Below are positions 40,060 to 47,633 of a stretch of 51,099 bases of DNA, piece by piece (within the stretch, counting starts at the first letter, position 1; the number at the start of each line of letters is the position of its first letter). Source of the DNA: RUG563 sp045589355 (GTDB lineage Bacteria > Bacillota > Clostridia > Christensenellales > Aristaeellaceae); NCBI GenBank assembly GCA_045589355.1, contig JAZNOW010000040.1, forward strand, positions 1 through 51,099, given 5' to 3'. Made by a program: the position numbers and the translations under genes. The notes under the pieces are model-generated. The model saw only the letters and a list, made by a program, of their open reading frames with translations, had not been told where the DNA came from and searched no databases.

Positions 40060-41254
40060 GAATATTTCCTCCCAGCATAACAAAATCATCAAAGAACCGG
40101 GGATAGCTTTTTTGGATGGCTTCGGCGCCCAGAATGGTAACAGGCGTGTCGGAAAGGGTGGCGCAAAGGGCGGCAGCCATGACGATGCGATGGTCGTTGC
40201 ACCCGTCCACAACGCCGCCGGTGAAGGGATGGCCGCCGTGCACGATCAGCCCGTCGGGCTCTTCTTCCACAGGCTGGCCAAGGTTAGAAAGCATATTGGC
40301 AACGGCGGTGATGCGGTCGCTTTCTTTGATGCGAAGACGTGCCGCGCCGGTAAAATGCGTTGTGCCGGGATACACACAGGCGGCAGCTGCAAGGGCAGGC
40401 AGGCTGTCCGGCGTCTGGGAAACATTGATTTCGCCGCCCAGGTTTTTCAGCTGTTCATTTACCTGACGATCCCCCTGACAGGAATCGTTATTCAGGCCGG
40501 TCATTCTGATTGCATGCCCCATGGCATTGGCAGCGTGCCAGAAAACGGCGGAAGACCAGTCGCCTTCCGTTTCCAGAAAGCCAGGGGAGAGATAGGCTTG
40601 TTTCCCCGGTATACGATAGCCGTTTTCCGTTTTTGCTACCTGGATGCCGAATTGATGCAGCACATGGCAGGTGATATCAAGGTAGGCGGCGGATTCCAGA
40701 GGCGTTGTAAAAAGGATTTCGCTGTCCTCCCGGCAAAGGGGCAGGGAAAGCATTAGACCGGTGATGTACTGGCTGCTCACGTTTCCGGCAATCATGTAGG
40801 TACCGCCTGTCAATTTGCCGGATAAAGTAAGGGGCAAAGTGTCGCCGGTTGCGCGAACGCCGTGGCTTTCCATGGCGTCGATGAGAAGCTTGTTGGGCCT
40901 TTGCGGCAGACGGCCGGCACCGGTAAATGTGGCCTGAATGCCCAGCGCGGCAGAAAGGGGCAAAAGGAAGCGCAGGGTGGAGCCGCTTTCATTGCAAAAA
41001 AGAGTAGCCTGAGACGGAACACCGGCAATGGGAGTAATGCGATACCCGTTGCCGACCGGCAAAGCATCAGCCTTCGCACCAAGGGCGCAGATGCAGGAAA
41101 CGGTGGCTTCGATATCAGCCGATGTGCTGTTCACAAAAAGGGTGGTGGGCCCATTGGATAGCGCCGCTGCGATCAATTGCCGGTGGGCAAAGGATTTGGA
41201 TGCGGGCAGCTGTACTTCTCCGTTCAGTTTTGCTTTGGAAAGCGTGATATCCAT
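40052..41254 (-). CDS. aroA: EPSP synthase (3-phosphoshikimate 1-carboxyvinyltransferase)
   Basis: 400 residues. Joins PEP to shikimate-3-phosphate. N-terminal PASKSFAHRQLIAAAL (the usual SKS motif), ESGSTLRFLLPLSAALG, and late KESDRITAVANMLSNLG and GCNDHRIVMAAAL. The early loop around LFCNESGSTLRF matches the PEP-binding region. It is somewhat shorter than the usual 420-430 residues. Starts 3 bases after aroB. Confidence 0.96.
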   Translation of the reverse strand: MDITLSKAKLNGEVQLPASKSFAHRQLIAAALSNGPTTLFVNSTSADIEATVSCICALGAKADALPVGNGYRITPIAGVPSQATLFCNESGSTLRFLLPLSAALGIQATFTGAGRLPQRPNKLLIDAMESHGVRATGDTLPLTLSGKLTGGTYMIAGNVSSQYITGLMLSLPLCREDSEILFTTPLESAAYLDITCHVLHQFGIQVAKTENGYRIPGKQAYLSPGFLETEGDWSSAVFWHAANAMGHAIRMTGLNNDSCQGDRQVNEQLKNLGGEINVSQTPDSLPALAAAACVYPGTTHFTGAARLRIKESDRITAVANMLSNLGQPVEEEPDGLIVHGGHPFTGGVVDGCNDHRIVMAAALCATLSDTPVTILGAEAIQKSYPRFFDDFVMLGGNIHG

Positions 41255-41257
41255 ACG

Positions 41258-42316
41258 TCACATAAGCTCCTTAATGGTGGAAAGTCCTTTTTCAAAAAGG
41301 GCAGGCAATTGATCCACCGGTGTGGTGGCAATGATACACTTGCCGATTTCATGGGGCAAAATCAAGTCAACAGTGCTGCCGGAGCGTTTTTTATCCGTCA
41401 GGGCAGCGTGGGCCAGGGTGTCGGGGGCAAAATGCGTGAAGGAGGGCAGGCCGCAGTTGGTGTTTGCCTGAATAATTTCTTTGCAGACACCCGTTTTTCC
41501 TGCTGCGGCTGCAGCAATTGCCATGCCGATGGCCACGCCAAAGCCGTGGGACAAGGAAAAGTCGGCACATTTTTCAATGGCATGGCCGAAGGTGTGGCCC
41601 AGGTTCAGCATTTTGCGAAGGCCGGTATCAAATTCGTCTTCCATGACCATTCGTTTTTTGCATTCCACACTGCGCAGAATGATTTCGGGCAGCTTTTCCT
41701 TCCATGTATCGGTGCACATCCAGCCGAATAATTCCTTGTCCTGCAATACGCCGTACTTGATCACTTCGGCAGCCCCTTCGGACAACAGCTGAGGGGAAAG
41801 GGCGGCAATCACGTCGGTATCGGTCAGCACAAGGGAAGGCTGGTGGAAAGCACCGGCAAGGTTTTTGCCGGCCTTCAGGTCCACCGCCGTTTTGCCGCCG
41901 ACGGAAGAATCCACGGCAGCCAGCAGGGTGGTGGGAATCTGGACGAAGGGAATGCCTCTTGCATAGACCGCAGCGGCGAAGCCTGCCATATCCCCGGTCA
42001 CACCGCCTCCAAGAGCCACCACGATATCAGACCGTGTAAGCTGCTGATTGGCCATGAATTCCAGTATATCGGAAAGTGTTGCAAGATTCTTGCTCTGCTC
42101 GCCGGCCGGGAAAACATAGGTATCGTATTGGAAGCCGTTTTCTTCAAGCGAGCGGCAAACGGTTTGGGCATACAGCGGGTATACATTGGAATCGGTAATG
42201 ACACAGGCCCTGCAGGGCTTGAAGACGGTGCGGATATATTTTCCTGCATTGCCGATCAGCCCGGGGCCGATGAGGATATCGTAGGAAACGGAAGCTTGAA
42301 GATGTACGGTATACAT
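41258..42316 (-). CDS. aroB: 3-dehydroquinate synthase
   Basis: 352 residues. NAD- and metal-dependent conversion of DAHP to 3-dehydroquinate. Typical pieces: FPAGEQSKNLATLSDIL, ALGGGVTGDMAGFAAAVYARG, QIPTTLLAAVDSSVGGKTAV, GAAEVIKYG, and NLGHTFGHAIE with the metal-binding His residues. The ATG at 42316 lies 5 bases after GAGGTG; an ATG four codons upstream lies on the ribosome site. Confidence 0.97.
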   Translation of the reverse strand: MYTVHLQASVSYDILIGPGLIGNAGKYIRTVFKPCRACVITDSNVYPLYAQTVCRSLEENGFQYDTYVFPAGEQSKNLATLSDILEFMANQQLTRSDIVVALGGGVTGDMAGFAAAVYARGIPFVQIPTTLLAAVDSSVGGKTAVDLKAGKNLAGAFHQPSLVLTDTDVIAALSPQLLSEGAAEVIKYGVLQDKELFGWMCTDTWKEKLPEIILRSVECKKRMVMEDEFDTGLRKMLNLGHTFGHAIEKCADFSLSHGFGVAIGMAIAAAAAGKTGVCKEIIQANTNCGLPSFTHFAPDTLAHAALTDKKRSGSTVDLILPHEIGKCIIATTPVDQLPALFEKGLSTIKELM

Positions 42317-42331
42317 AAGGCACCTCAATGT

Positions 42332-43165
42332 TTATTTGATGAGATTTTCCTTCATGATGCGGCCTTCTTTGAGAAGATCAAACAGCATCTGTTCGTCTTT
42401 TGCAGCCAGGGCATTCCGATACTGGGAAAGACGGTAGATAAAATCATCGATGGAAGGAACCAGCAGATCGGCGTTGTCCATCATCAGTTCCGTCCACATG
42501 TTTTCATTCAGCTTGGCCACGCGGGTCATATCCTGAAAAGAGCCGGCGGAAAAACCCTTGTGTTTATCGGACAGGGGATTTTTCACATAAGCGCTGGATA
42601 CGATGTGCGCCAGCTGGGAGGTATAGGCGATCATGCTGTCGTGCTCATCCATGGTGGTGAAGCGAACGGTGGCAAAACCGATTTCCAGGAAGAATGCTTT
42701 CAGGAAAGCCCGGGTATGCACGTCGATTTCACCGTCGGGGGTGAGGATCATGGAAGCCCGTTCGAACAGATTGCTCTGGGCGTGGTTGAAGCCGGAGTAT
42801 TCACGGCCGGCCATGGGGTGGCCGCCCACGTACTGCCAGTCATAATCTTTTGCGATATCGCAGATGGCGGGCTGCACAGCGCGTTTGACGCCGGCGCAGT
42901 CCACGATGAGGGCATTCGGAGCAAATTCCGCCGCATGTTCCCGGACATAATCCACGCAAAGGGAGGGGTACAGGGCGATCAGAACGATATCGCACTGGGG
43001 GATGCGGGAGGGAATAAGCGGATCATCAATGGCCTCGCAGAGCATGGCGCGGGTGATGACGGTGGGGTCGATATCGTAGCCCCACACGGTATGGTCGGTA
43101 TTTTCCTTGATGGATTTGGCCAGAGAGCCGCCGATCAGGCCCAGACCCACAATGCCGATATTCAT
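42332..43165 (-). CDS. tyrA: prephenate dehydrogenase
   Basis: 277 residues. Oxidises prephenate to 4-hydroxyphenylpyruvate, the Tyr branch. The NAD-binding start is IGIVGLGLIGGSLAKSI; the active site is IVDCAGVKRAVQ, GGHPMAGREYSGF, and DEHDSMIAYTSQLAHIVSSA. No C-terminal ACT domain is present, unlike the longer B. subtilis enzyme, so feedback by Tyr would have to act elsewhere. One base separates it from the DAHP synthase stop; GGGAGG precedes the ATG by about 12 bases. Confidence 0.95.
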   Translation of the reverse strand: MNIGIVGLGLIGGSLAKSIKENTDHTVWGYDIDPTVITRAMLCEAIDDPLIPSRIPQCDIVLIALYPSLCVDYVREHAAEFAPNALIVDCAGVKRAVQPAICDIAKDYDWQYVGGHPMAGREYSGFNHAQSNLFERASMILTPDGEIDVHTRAFLKAFFLEIGFATVRFTTMDEHDSMIAYTSQLAHIVSSAYVKNPLSDKHKGFSAGSFQDMTRVAKLNENMWTELMMDNADLLVPSIDDFIYRLSQYRNALAAKDEQMLFDLLKEGRIMKENLIK

Positions 43166-43166
43166 T

Positions 43167-44183
43167 TTACCACTTCGCCTCCCGGATGCAATGGGGCAAA
43201 ATGGCCCGCATGGCTTTGCACAGATCGTCAAATTGTTCAGGGGTCAGGGATTGTTTGCCGTCGCAAAGGGCATGTACGGGATCGTTGTGTACTTCCACGA
43301 TCAGGCCGTCTGCGCCGGCAGCGGCGGCAGCCAGTGCCATGGGCTTTACCAGGTCGCGTACTCCGGTGCCATGGCTGGGGTCCACCACCACGGGAAGGTG
43401 GGTGAGCTTATGCAGAACGGGTACGGCGGAAAGGTCCATGGTATTGCGGGTGGCAGTTTCAAAGGTACGGATGCCGCGTTCGCAGAGGATGATGTTTTCG
43501 TTGCCGCCGGCCATGATGTATTCGGCGCTCATGAGCAGTTCTTCAATGGTATTGGCCAGGCCACGCTTGAGCAGGATGGGCTTTTTGGTCTGGCCCAGTT
43601 CCTTGAGCAACTCAAAGTTCTGCATGTTGCGGGCGCCTACCTGAATCACGTCCACATCTTCAAAGAGGGACAGGTGATTGATGTCCATAATTTCGGTGAT
43701 GATGGGCAGGCCGCTCTGGCGTCTTGCTTCCAGAAGAAGCTCAATGCCCTTGCCGTGCAGGCCCTGGAAAGCATAGGGGGAGGTGCGGGGCTTGAAGGCA
43801 CCGCCGCGAAGCATGTTGGCACCGGATGCTTTCACAGCTTTGGCAACGCAGGTGATCTGCTCTTCCGTTTCCACAGAGCAGGGGCCGGCGATCATCATGA
43901 AATTACCGCCGCCGATCTTGGCATCGCCCACGCTGATGACAGTATCGTCTTCGTGGAACTTGCGGTTTGCGCTCTTGTAGGGTTCCTGGATGCGGCGGAC
44001 AGCTTCCACCACTTCAAGAGAGCTGATCAGGTCGATATCCAGGCGGGAAGTATCGCCGATGAGCCCGATGAGAGAATGATGGGAGCCCTGGGATTCGTGC
44101 AGGGAGAAGCCGCTTTCCGTCAGCCAGTTTTTCAGATTGTCCACCTGTTTTTGATTTGCGTCCTGTTTGAGCAAGATGATCAT
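43167..44183 (-). CDS. aroF: 3-deoxy-7-phosphoheptulonate (DAHP) synthase, type I-beta
   Basis: 338 residues. Condenses PEP and erythrose-4-phosphate, the first committed step. An N-terminal ferredoxin-like regulatory domain (1-65) precedes the KDO8P/DAHP synthase barrel: MIAGPCSVETEEQI, LRGGAFKPRTSPYAFQG, QVGARNMQNFELL, LLKRGLANTIEELL, and VDPSHGTGVRDLVKP. The Thermotoga-type N-terminal domain binds Phe/Tyr in relatives, so enzyme feedback is likely in addition to the attenuator upstream. AGGG lies before the ATG at 44183. First structural gene of the operon; the symbol aroF is used in the Clostridia sense. Confidence 0.96.
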   Translation of the reverse strand: MIILLKQDANQKQVDNLKNWLTESGFSLHESQGSHHSLIGLIGDTSRLDIDLISSLEVVEAVRRIQEPYKSANRKFHEDDTVISVGDAKIGGGNFMMIAGPCSVETEEQITCVAKAVKASGANMLRGGAFKPRTSPYAFQGLHGKGIELLLEARRQSGLPIITEIMDINHLSLFEDVDVIQVGARNMQNFELLKELGQTKKPILLKRGLANTIEELLMSAEYIMAGGNENIILCERGIRTFETATRNTMDLSAVPVLHKLTHLPVVVDPSHGTGVRDLVKPMALAAAAAGADGLIVEVHNDPVHALCDGKQSLTPEQFDDLCKAMRAILPHCIREAKW

Positions 44184-44215
44184 GATGTATACCCTCCATT
44201 TTTATGTTTGATCAG

Positions 44216-44256
44216 AAAAACAAGAGCCCCGCAGCTGTTTTACTGCGAAGCTCTTG
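44216..44256 (-). terminator. attenuator terminator of the aromatic operon
   Basis: On minus, CAAGAGCTTCGCAG (44256-44243) pairs with CTGCGGGGCTCTTG (44234-44221) over 14 bases including two G-U pairs, 8-base loop, then TTTTT (44220-44216). It stands between the leader peptide and aroF. The 5' arm and loop also pair with a segment just after the leader stop: GCAGTAAAAC (44246-44237) with GTTTTGCTGC (44298-44289), 10 bp with one G-U. The two pairings exclude one another. Confidence 0.88.
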
Positions 44257-44301
44257 TTGAATGAAATACAGTCTTCTGAAATTCTGATGCAGCAAAACAC
44301 T

Positions 44302-44364
44302 TTATTTATCTTTGTAAATAAAGTAAAAATAATAAAAGTTGTAAGCTGCGGTGTAAGAATGCAT
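44302..44364 (-). CDS. Phe/Tyr-rich leader peptide of the aromatic operon attenuator
   Basis: 20 residues: MHSYTAAYNFYYFYFIYKDK. Six Tyr and three Phe, with eight of them in residues 8-17. GGAG lies 10 bases before the ATG (minus strand CCGATTGGAGTCATTTGAAATG). It lies about 26 bases after the predicted transcript start and 45 bases before the terminator 5' arm. Codons 5-7 (ACC GCA GCT) contain CCGCAGCT, which can pair with GCTGC just after the stop codon, giving the 1:2 hairpin of a classical attenuator. Ribosome stalling at Phe/Tyr codons would cover segment 1 and let segments 2 and 3 form the antiterminator; full translation would cover segment 2 and allow termination. Confidence 0.85.
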   Translation of the reverse strand: MHSYTAAYNFYYFYFIYKDK

Positions 44365-44396
44365 TTCAAATGACTCCAATCGGTTTATTCACGCTG

Positions 44397-44426
44397 ATTA
44401 TATACCCGCACGAAGGGATATGTCAA
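44397..44426 (-). promoter_or_regulatory. sigma-A promoter of the aromatic operon
   Basis: On minus, TTGACA (44426-44421), 18 bases, TATAAT (44402-44397), both perfect hexamers. Predicted start near 44390. The leader transcript up to aroF is about 207 bases. No T-box core sequence is seen in it. Confidence 0.85.
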
Positions 44427-44473
44427 TTGTATACAATGCGAAAAACAAGAAAAAAACACAAGCAACAAATCAC

Positions 44474-44502
44474 TTGATTTTGCGACAATTGTGTATTATA
44501 TT
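44474..44502 (+). promoter_or_regulatory. promoter of the sdaAB-sdaAA-xth operon
   Basis: TTGATT (44474-44479), 17 bases, TATATT (44497-44502). It points away from the aromatic operon promoter; the two -35 regions lie about 48 bases apart in A-rich DNA. Confidence 0.6.
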
Positions 44503-44534
44503 GAAGGAAAGATGAACAGAAGGGAAATGCCTTT

Positions 44535-45197
44535 ATGAACATATTTGATGTGATCGGCCCGGTGATGATCGGGCCCAGCTCCAGCCACACGGCCGGTGCG
44601 GCAAGGATTGGCTATGTGGCCAGAAAAATACTGGCCAAGGAGCCGGTGCGCGCCGAAATTGACCTGGCGGGCAGCTTTGCCGAAACCTATCAGGGCCATG
44701 GCACGGACAGGGCGCTGATTGCCGGCATCCTTGGTATGAAGCCGGATCATGAAGATTTGCCCCGCAGCCTGGAAATTGCAAAGGAAAAGGGATTCCTTTA
44801 TTCCATTCGCACCGTGAGCCTGCCCAAATGCCACCCCAACACGGCCGTCATTCGCCTGTGGGCGGAAGACGGGGATGTGGCGGAAGTGGAAGGTGCGTCC
44901 GTTGGGGGCGGCAACATTCTGATCACCCGGCTCAACGGCCTGGAAAGCGCTTTTACCGGCCAGTACAATACCCTGATCATTCCCCATAAAGATACATATG
45001 GTGTTATTGCCGGTGTGGCGCAGGCCTTGGCGGCATTCCGCATCAATATCGGCAATTTTCGCCTGACACGCCAGGAAAAGGGGCATCAGGCCATCATGAC
45101 GTTGGAAGTGGACGGCGATGTGAGCCGGGAACTTTTGATGCTGCTGCGTGCCTTGCCCAATGTGCTGCATGTGGTGTATCTCCATGCCAATGAATAA
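44535..45197 (+). CDS. sdaAB: L-serine dehydratase, iron-sulfur type, beta subunit
   Basis: 220 residues. With the alpha subunit it deaminates L-serine to pyruvate and ammonia. Start NIFDVIGPVMIGPSSSHTAGAAR is the family signature; LAGSFAETYQGHGTDRALIAG and GGGNILITRLNG follow. The last 75 residues form an ACT domain (NTLIIPHKDTYGVIAGVA, HQAIMTLEVDG) that senses serine in relatives. GGGAAATGCC-type spacing gives an AGAAGGG site before the ATG at 44535. Confidence 0.96.
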   Translation: MNIFDVIGPVMIGPSSSHTAGAARIGYVARKILAKEPVRAEIDLAGSFAETYQGHGTDRALIAGILGMKPDHEDLPRSLEIAKEKGFLYSIRTVSLPKCHPNTAVIRLWAEDGDVAEVEGASVGGGNILITRLNGLESAFTGQYNTLIIPHKDTYGVIAGVAQALAAFRINIGNFRLTRQEKGHQAIMTLEVDGDVSRELLMLLRALPNVLHVVYLHANE

Positions 45198-45209
45198 AGG
45201 AGAAGCGAG

Positions 45210-46100
45210 ATGTTTGATTATATGAGTCTGGCTCAGGCGGCCGGGCGTGCAGAGGCAGCCGGCTGTTCTCTGGGCCAAATGGTGTTGCAGGATCAGGCGG
45301 AGATGATGGAAACAACGCCTGAAAAAATTATGGCAGGGATGGATGCACGTCTGACGGTGATGGAGCAATCGGTGCAGCATGGCTGCAGCAGGGAGATCCG
45401 TTCCATGAGCGGACTTACCGGCGGCGATGCGTTCCGAATGAAGGAAAGACGCCTTGCGGGCAATACCATCAGCGGGGATTTCTGTTCAAAAGCTATTGAA
45501 ACAGCCCTTGCAGTTGCGGAATGCAATGCAGCCATGGGACGCATTGTGGCCAGCCCCACAGCCGGCAGCTGCGGTATATTGCCCGGCGCGGTGCTGACCA
45601 TGATGAAGGAAAAAAATCTGAGCCGGGAGAAAGCCTGCCTTGCGCTGGTGTGTGCCGGCGGCGTGGGTATGGTGATTGCCAACAAGGCATCCCTCAGCGG
45701 CGCAGAAGGCGGCTGCCAGGCGGAATGCGGCAGTGCCGCTGCCATGGCGGCTGCTGCTTTGGTGGAAATGGCCGGCGGAACACCGGCCCAGGCGCTGCAT
45801 GCAGTGGCCATGGCGCTGAAGAACCAGATGGGCCTTGTGTGCGATCCGGTGGCGGGGCTGGTGGAAGTGCCCTGCATCAAAAGAAACGCAGGCGGCGTAA
45901 TGATCGCCATTACCGCGGCAGATATGGCGCTTGCCGGAATCAAAAGTGTGATCCCGGCAGATGAAGTGATCGAAGCCATGCGGGACGTGGGGGAAAGCCT
46001 GCCCTGTGCGCTGCGGGAAACGGCTCAGGGCGGCATTGCGGCCACGGCCACCGCACGGGAGCTGGCGAGAGAAATATTCAAAAAAGGGGAAAACAAATGA
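45210..46100 (+). CDS. sdaAA: L-serine dehydratase, iron-sulfur type, alpha subunit
   Basis: 296 residues, catalytic subunit holding an oxygen-sensitive 4Fe-4S cluster. SPTAGSCGILPGAVLTMM, EGGCQAECGSAAAMAAAALVEM, and LVCDPVAGLVEVPC contain the conserved cysteines; QVQIP-like KSVIPADEVIEAM and the Thr/Ala-rich end are typical. GGAGAAG precedes the ATG, 12 bases after sdaAB. The cluster points to an anaerobic or microaerobic life. It overlaps xth by 4 bases. Confidence 0.96.
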   Translation: MFDYMSLAQAAGRAEAAGCSLGQMVLQDQAEMMETTPEKIMAGMDARLTVMEQSVQHGCSREIRSMSGLTGGDAFRMKERRLAGNTISGDFCSKAIETALAVAECNAAMGRIVASPTAGSCGILPGAVLTMMKEKNLSREKACLALVCAGGVGMVIANKASLSGAEGGCQAECGSAAAMAAAALVEMAGGTPAQALHAVAMALKNQMGLVCDPVAGLVEVPCIKRNAGGVMIAITAADMALAGIKSVIPADEVIEAMRDVGESLPCALRETAQGGIAATATARELAREIFKKGENK

Positions 46101-46855
46101 AACTGGTATCCTGGAACGTAAACGGCCTGCGTGCTGTGATGGGCAAGGGCTTTATGGATATTTTCCGCAATTTCGACGCGGATATTTTCTGCCTGCAGGA
46201 AACAAAACTGCAAGCAGGGCAGATTGATATGGATTTGCCTGGCTATCATCAATATTGGAATTATGCCGAAAAGAAGGGTTATTCCGGCACGGCGATCTTC
46301 AGCAAGAAAGAACCTGTTTCTGTGCAATACGGAATCGGGATTGAGGAGCACGACAGGGAAGGCCGTGTGATCACGCTGGAATTTGAAGGGTTTTATATGG
46401 TGACGGTCTATACGCCCAACGCGCAAAGGGAATTGACACGGCTGGATTACCGGATGGAATGGGAAGATGCATTCCTGTCGTATCTGAAGAAGCTGGAAGA
46501 GAAAAAGCCGGTCATCTTCTGCGGTGACCTGAATGTGGCCCATCGCCCCATAGACCTGAAAAACCCTGCATCCAACAAGAACAACGCAGGCTTTACCGAG
46601 CAGGAAAGAGGGAAGATGGACAAGCTGCTTGAAAGCGGCTTTTCCGACACTTTCCGCTATTTCTATCCAGATCTTGAAGGCGCGTATTCCTGGTGGAGCT
46701 ACATGTTCCATGCAAGGGAGAAAAATGCAGGATGGCGCATTGATTATTTCATTGTTTCCAATGCTTTACAGCCGTTGCTGAGGGACGCGGCGATCCATAA
46801 CGACGTTTTCGGCTCCGATCATTGCCCGGTTTCGTTGATTATCTCGGAAAATTGA
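46097..46855 (+). CDS. xth: exodeoxyribonuclease III (AP endonuclease)
   Basis: 252 residues. Repairs abasic sites and has 3'-5' exonuclease activity. Family motifs: LVSWNVNGLRAVMGKGF, FCLQETKLQ with the metal Glu, VTVYTPNAQRELTRLDYRM, FCGDLNVAHRPIDLKNP with catalytic Asp/Asn, NAGFTEQER, WSYMFHAREKNAGWRIDY, and GSDHCPVSL with the catalytic Asp-His. Closer to ExoA of Bacillus than to E. coli XthA. The ATG overlaps the sdaAA stop. No terminator follows before the pur promoter. Confidence 0.96.
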   Translation: MKLVSWNVNGLRAVMGKGFMDIFRNFDADIFCLQETKLQAGQIDMDLPGYHQYWNYAEKKGYSGTAIFSKKEPVSVQYGIGIEEHDREGRVITLEFEGFYMVTVYTPNAQRELTRLDYRMEWEDAFLSYLKKLEEKKPVIFCGDLNVAHRPIDLKNPASNKNNAGFTEQERGKMDKLLESGFSDTFRYFYPDLEGAYSWWSYMFHAREKNAGWRIDYFIVSNALQPLLRDAAIHNDVFGSDHCPVSLIISEN

Positions 46856-46909
46856 TAAAAGTTAATACAAAAGAAACACAAAAAGCGAGGAACTGGCCCT
46901 GCTTTGATA

Positions 46910-46938
46910 TTGACAGAATTCTTGCATTTTGGTATAAT
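46910..46938 (+). promoter_or_regulatory. sigma-A promoter of the pur operon
   Basis: TTGACA (46910-46915), 17 bases, TATAAT (46933-46938): a full consensus match. The start is near 46945, about 15 bases before the riboswitch. Confidence 0.88.
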
Positions 46939-46957
46939 CCAAAACGAAAACTGAACA

Positions 46958-47050
46958 GGCACTTTGCGACTGACGGAAGTAATGTGGATTGACCACAGGG
47001 GAGCAGAGCGCCGGGTACAGCCTCACTACAAAAAGCCGACCGTCTGGGCG
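46958..47050 (+). promoter_or_regulatory. ZTP (pfl) riboswitch
   Basis: The conserved parts of the ZTP/pfl aptamer are present in order: GCGACTGACGG (46966-46976), GTGG-ATTGA-CCAC (46984-46996) followed by AGGGGAGC, and the 3' domain GCCGACCGTCTGGGCG (47035-47050). The aptamer binds ZTP/ZMP (AICAR) when 10-formyl-THF is low, and it usually turns on purine or folate genes. Its last strand GGGCG is shared with the following terminator stem, which gives the switching logic. Confidence 0.9.
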
Positions 47051-47092
47051 CACTTAACAATCATACAGGTTAAGTGTGCCTTTTACTTTTTT
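47047..47092 (+). terminator. riboswitch terminator before purE
   Basis: GGCGCACTTAAC (47047-47058) pairs with GTTAAGTGTGCC (47069-47080), 10-base loop, then TTTTACTTTTTT. The aptamer's 3' strand overlaps its 5' arm. Confidence 0.88.
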
Positions 47093-47107
47093 AAGGAGGA
47101 AAAGACG

Positions 47108-47602
47108 ATGCGTAAAGTAGGAATTGTCATGGGCAGTGACAGTGACCTTCCCATCATCCGCAAGGCCACGGACATGCTCACGAAGCTGGAAATCCCTTTT
47201 GAAGTGCATGTGTATTCCGCACACCGCACCCCCGAGGAAGCACGTGCATTTGCCGTGAATGCCCGGCAGAACGGCTTTGGCGTAATCATTGCCGCAGCCG
47301 GTATGGCCGCTCACCTGGCCGGTGCAATTGCTGCAAACACTACCCTTCCCGTAATCGGCATCCCCTGCAAAAGCAATACGCTCGATGGCATTGACGCTCT
47401 GCTCTCTACTGTGCAGATGCCTTCCGGTATACCGGTGGCTACTGTTGCGATAGACGGAGGCGCCAATGCCGCTTTGCTGTCTGCACAGATTCTGGCTGTG
47501 GAAGACAAGGAACTTGCCAGCAAGCTGGACGAAAAGCGCAAGGCCGATGCAGCCGTTGTGCTGGAAAAAGACCGGAAAGTAGCAGCGGAACTTAACAACT
47601 AA
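47108..47602 (+). CDS. purE: N5-carboxyaminoimidazole ribonucleotide mutase, class I PurE
   Basis: 164 residues. Converts N5-CAIR to CAIR in purine synthesis. VGIVMGSDSDLPIIRKA, YSAHRTPEEARAFA with the catalytic His, IIAAAGMAAHLAGAIAANTTLPVIGIP, and LSTVQMPSGIPVATVAIDG are all typical. AAGGAGG lies 9 bases before the ATG. First gene of the operon. PurK is not present within the window. Confidence 0.97.
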   Translation: MRKVGIVMGSDSDLPIIRKATDMLTKLEIPFEVHVYSAHRTPEEARAFAVNARQNGFGVIIAAAGMAAHLAGAIAANTTLPVIGIPCKSNTLDGIDALLSTVQMPSGIPVATVAIDGGANAALLSAQILAVEDKELASKLDEKRKADAAVVLEKDRKVAAELNN

Positions 47603-47633
47603 CAGCAACAAAAAAACGGAGGAAAAATTCTTT

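Noticed and set aside
41843..43405. 520-residue plus-strand open frame over aroB and tyrA
   Set aside because: Antisense shadow; no ribosome site or family motif.
44183..44390. T-box leader for the aromatic operon
   Set aside because: No T-box core (AGGGUGGNACCGCG) or specifier stem is seen; a translated leader with Tyr/Phe codons explains the region.
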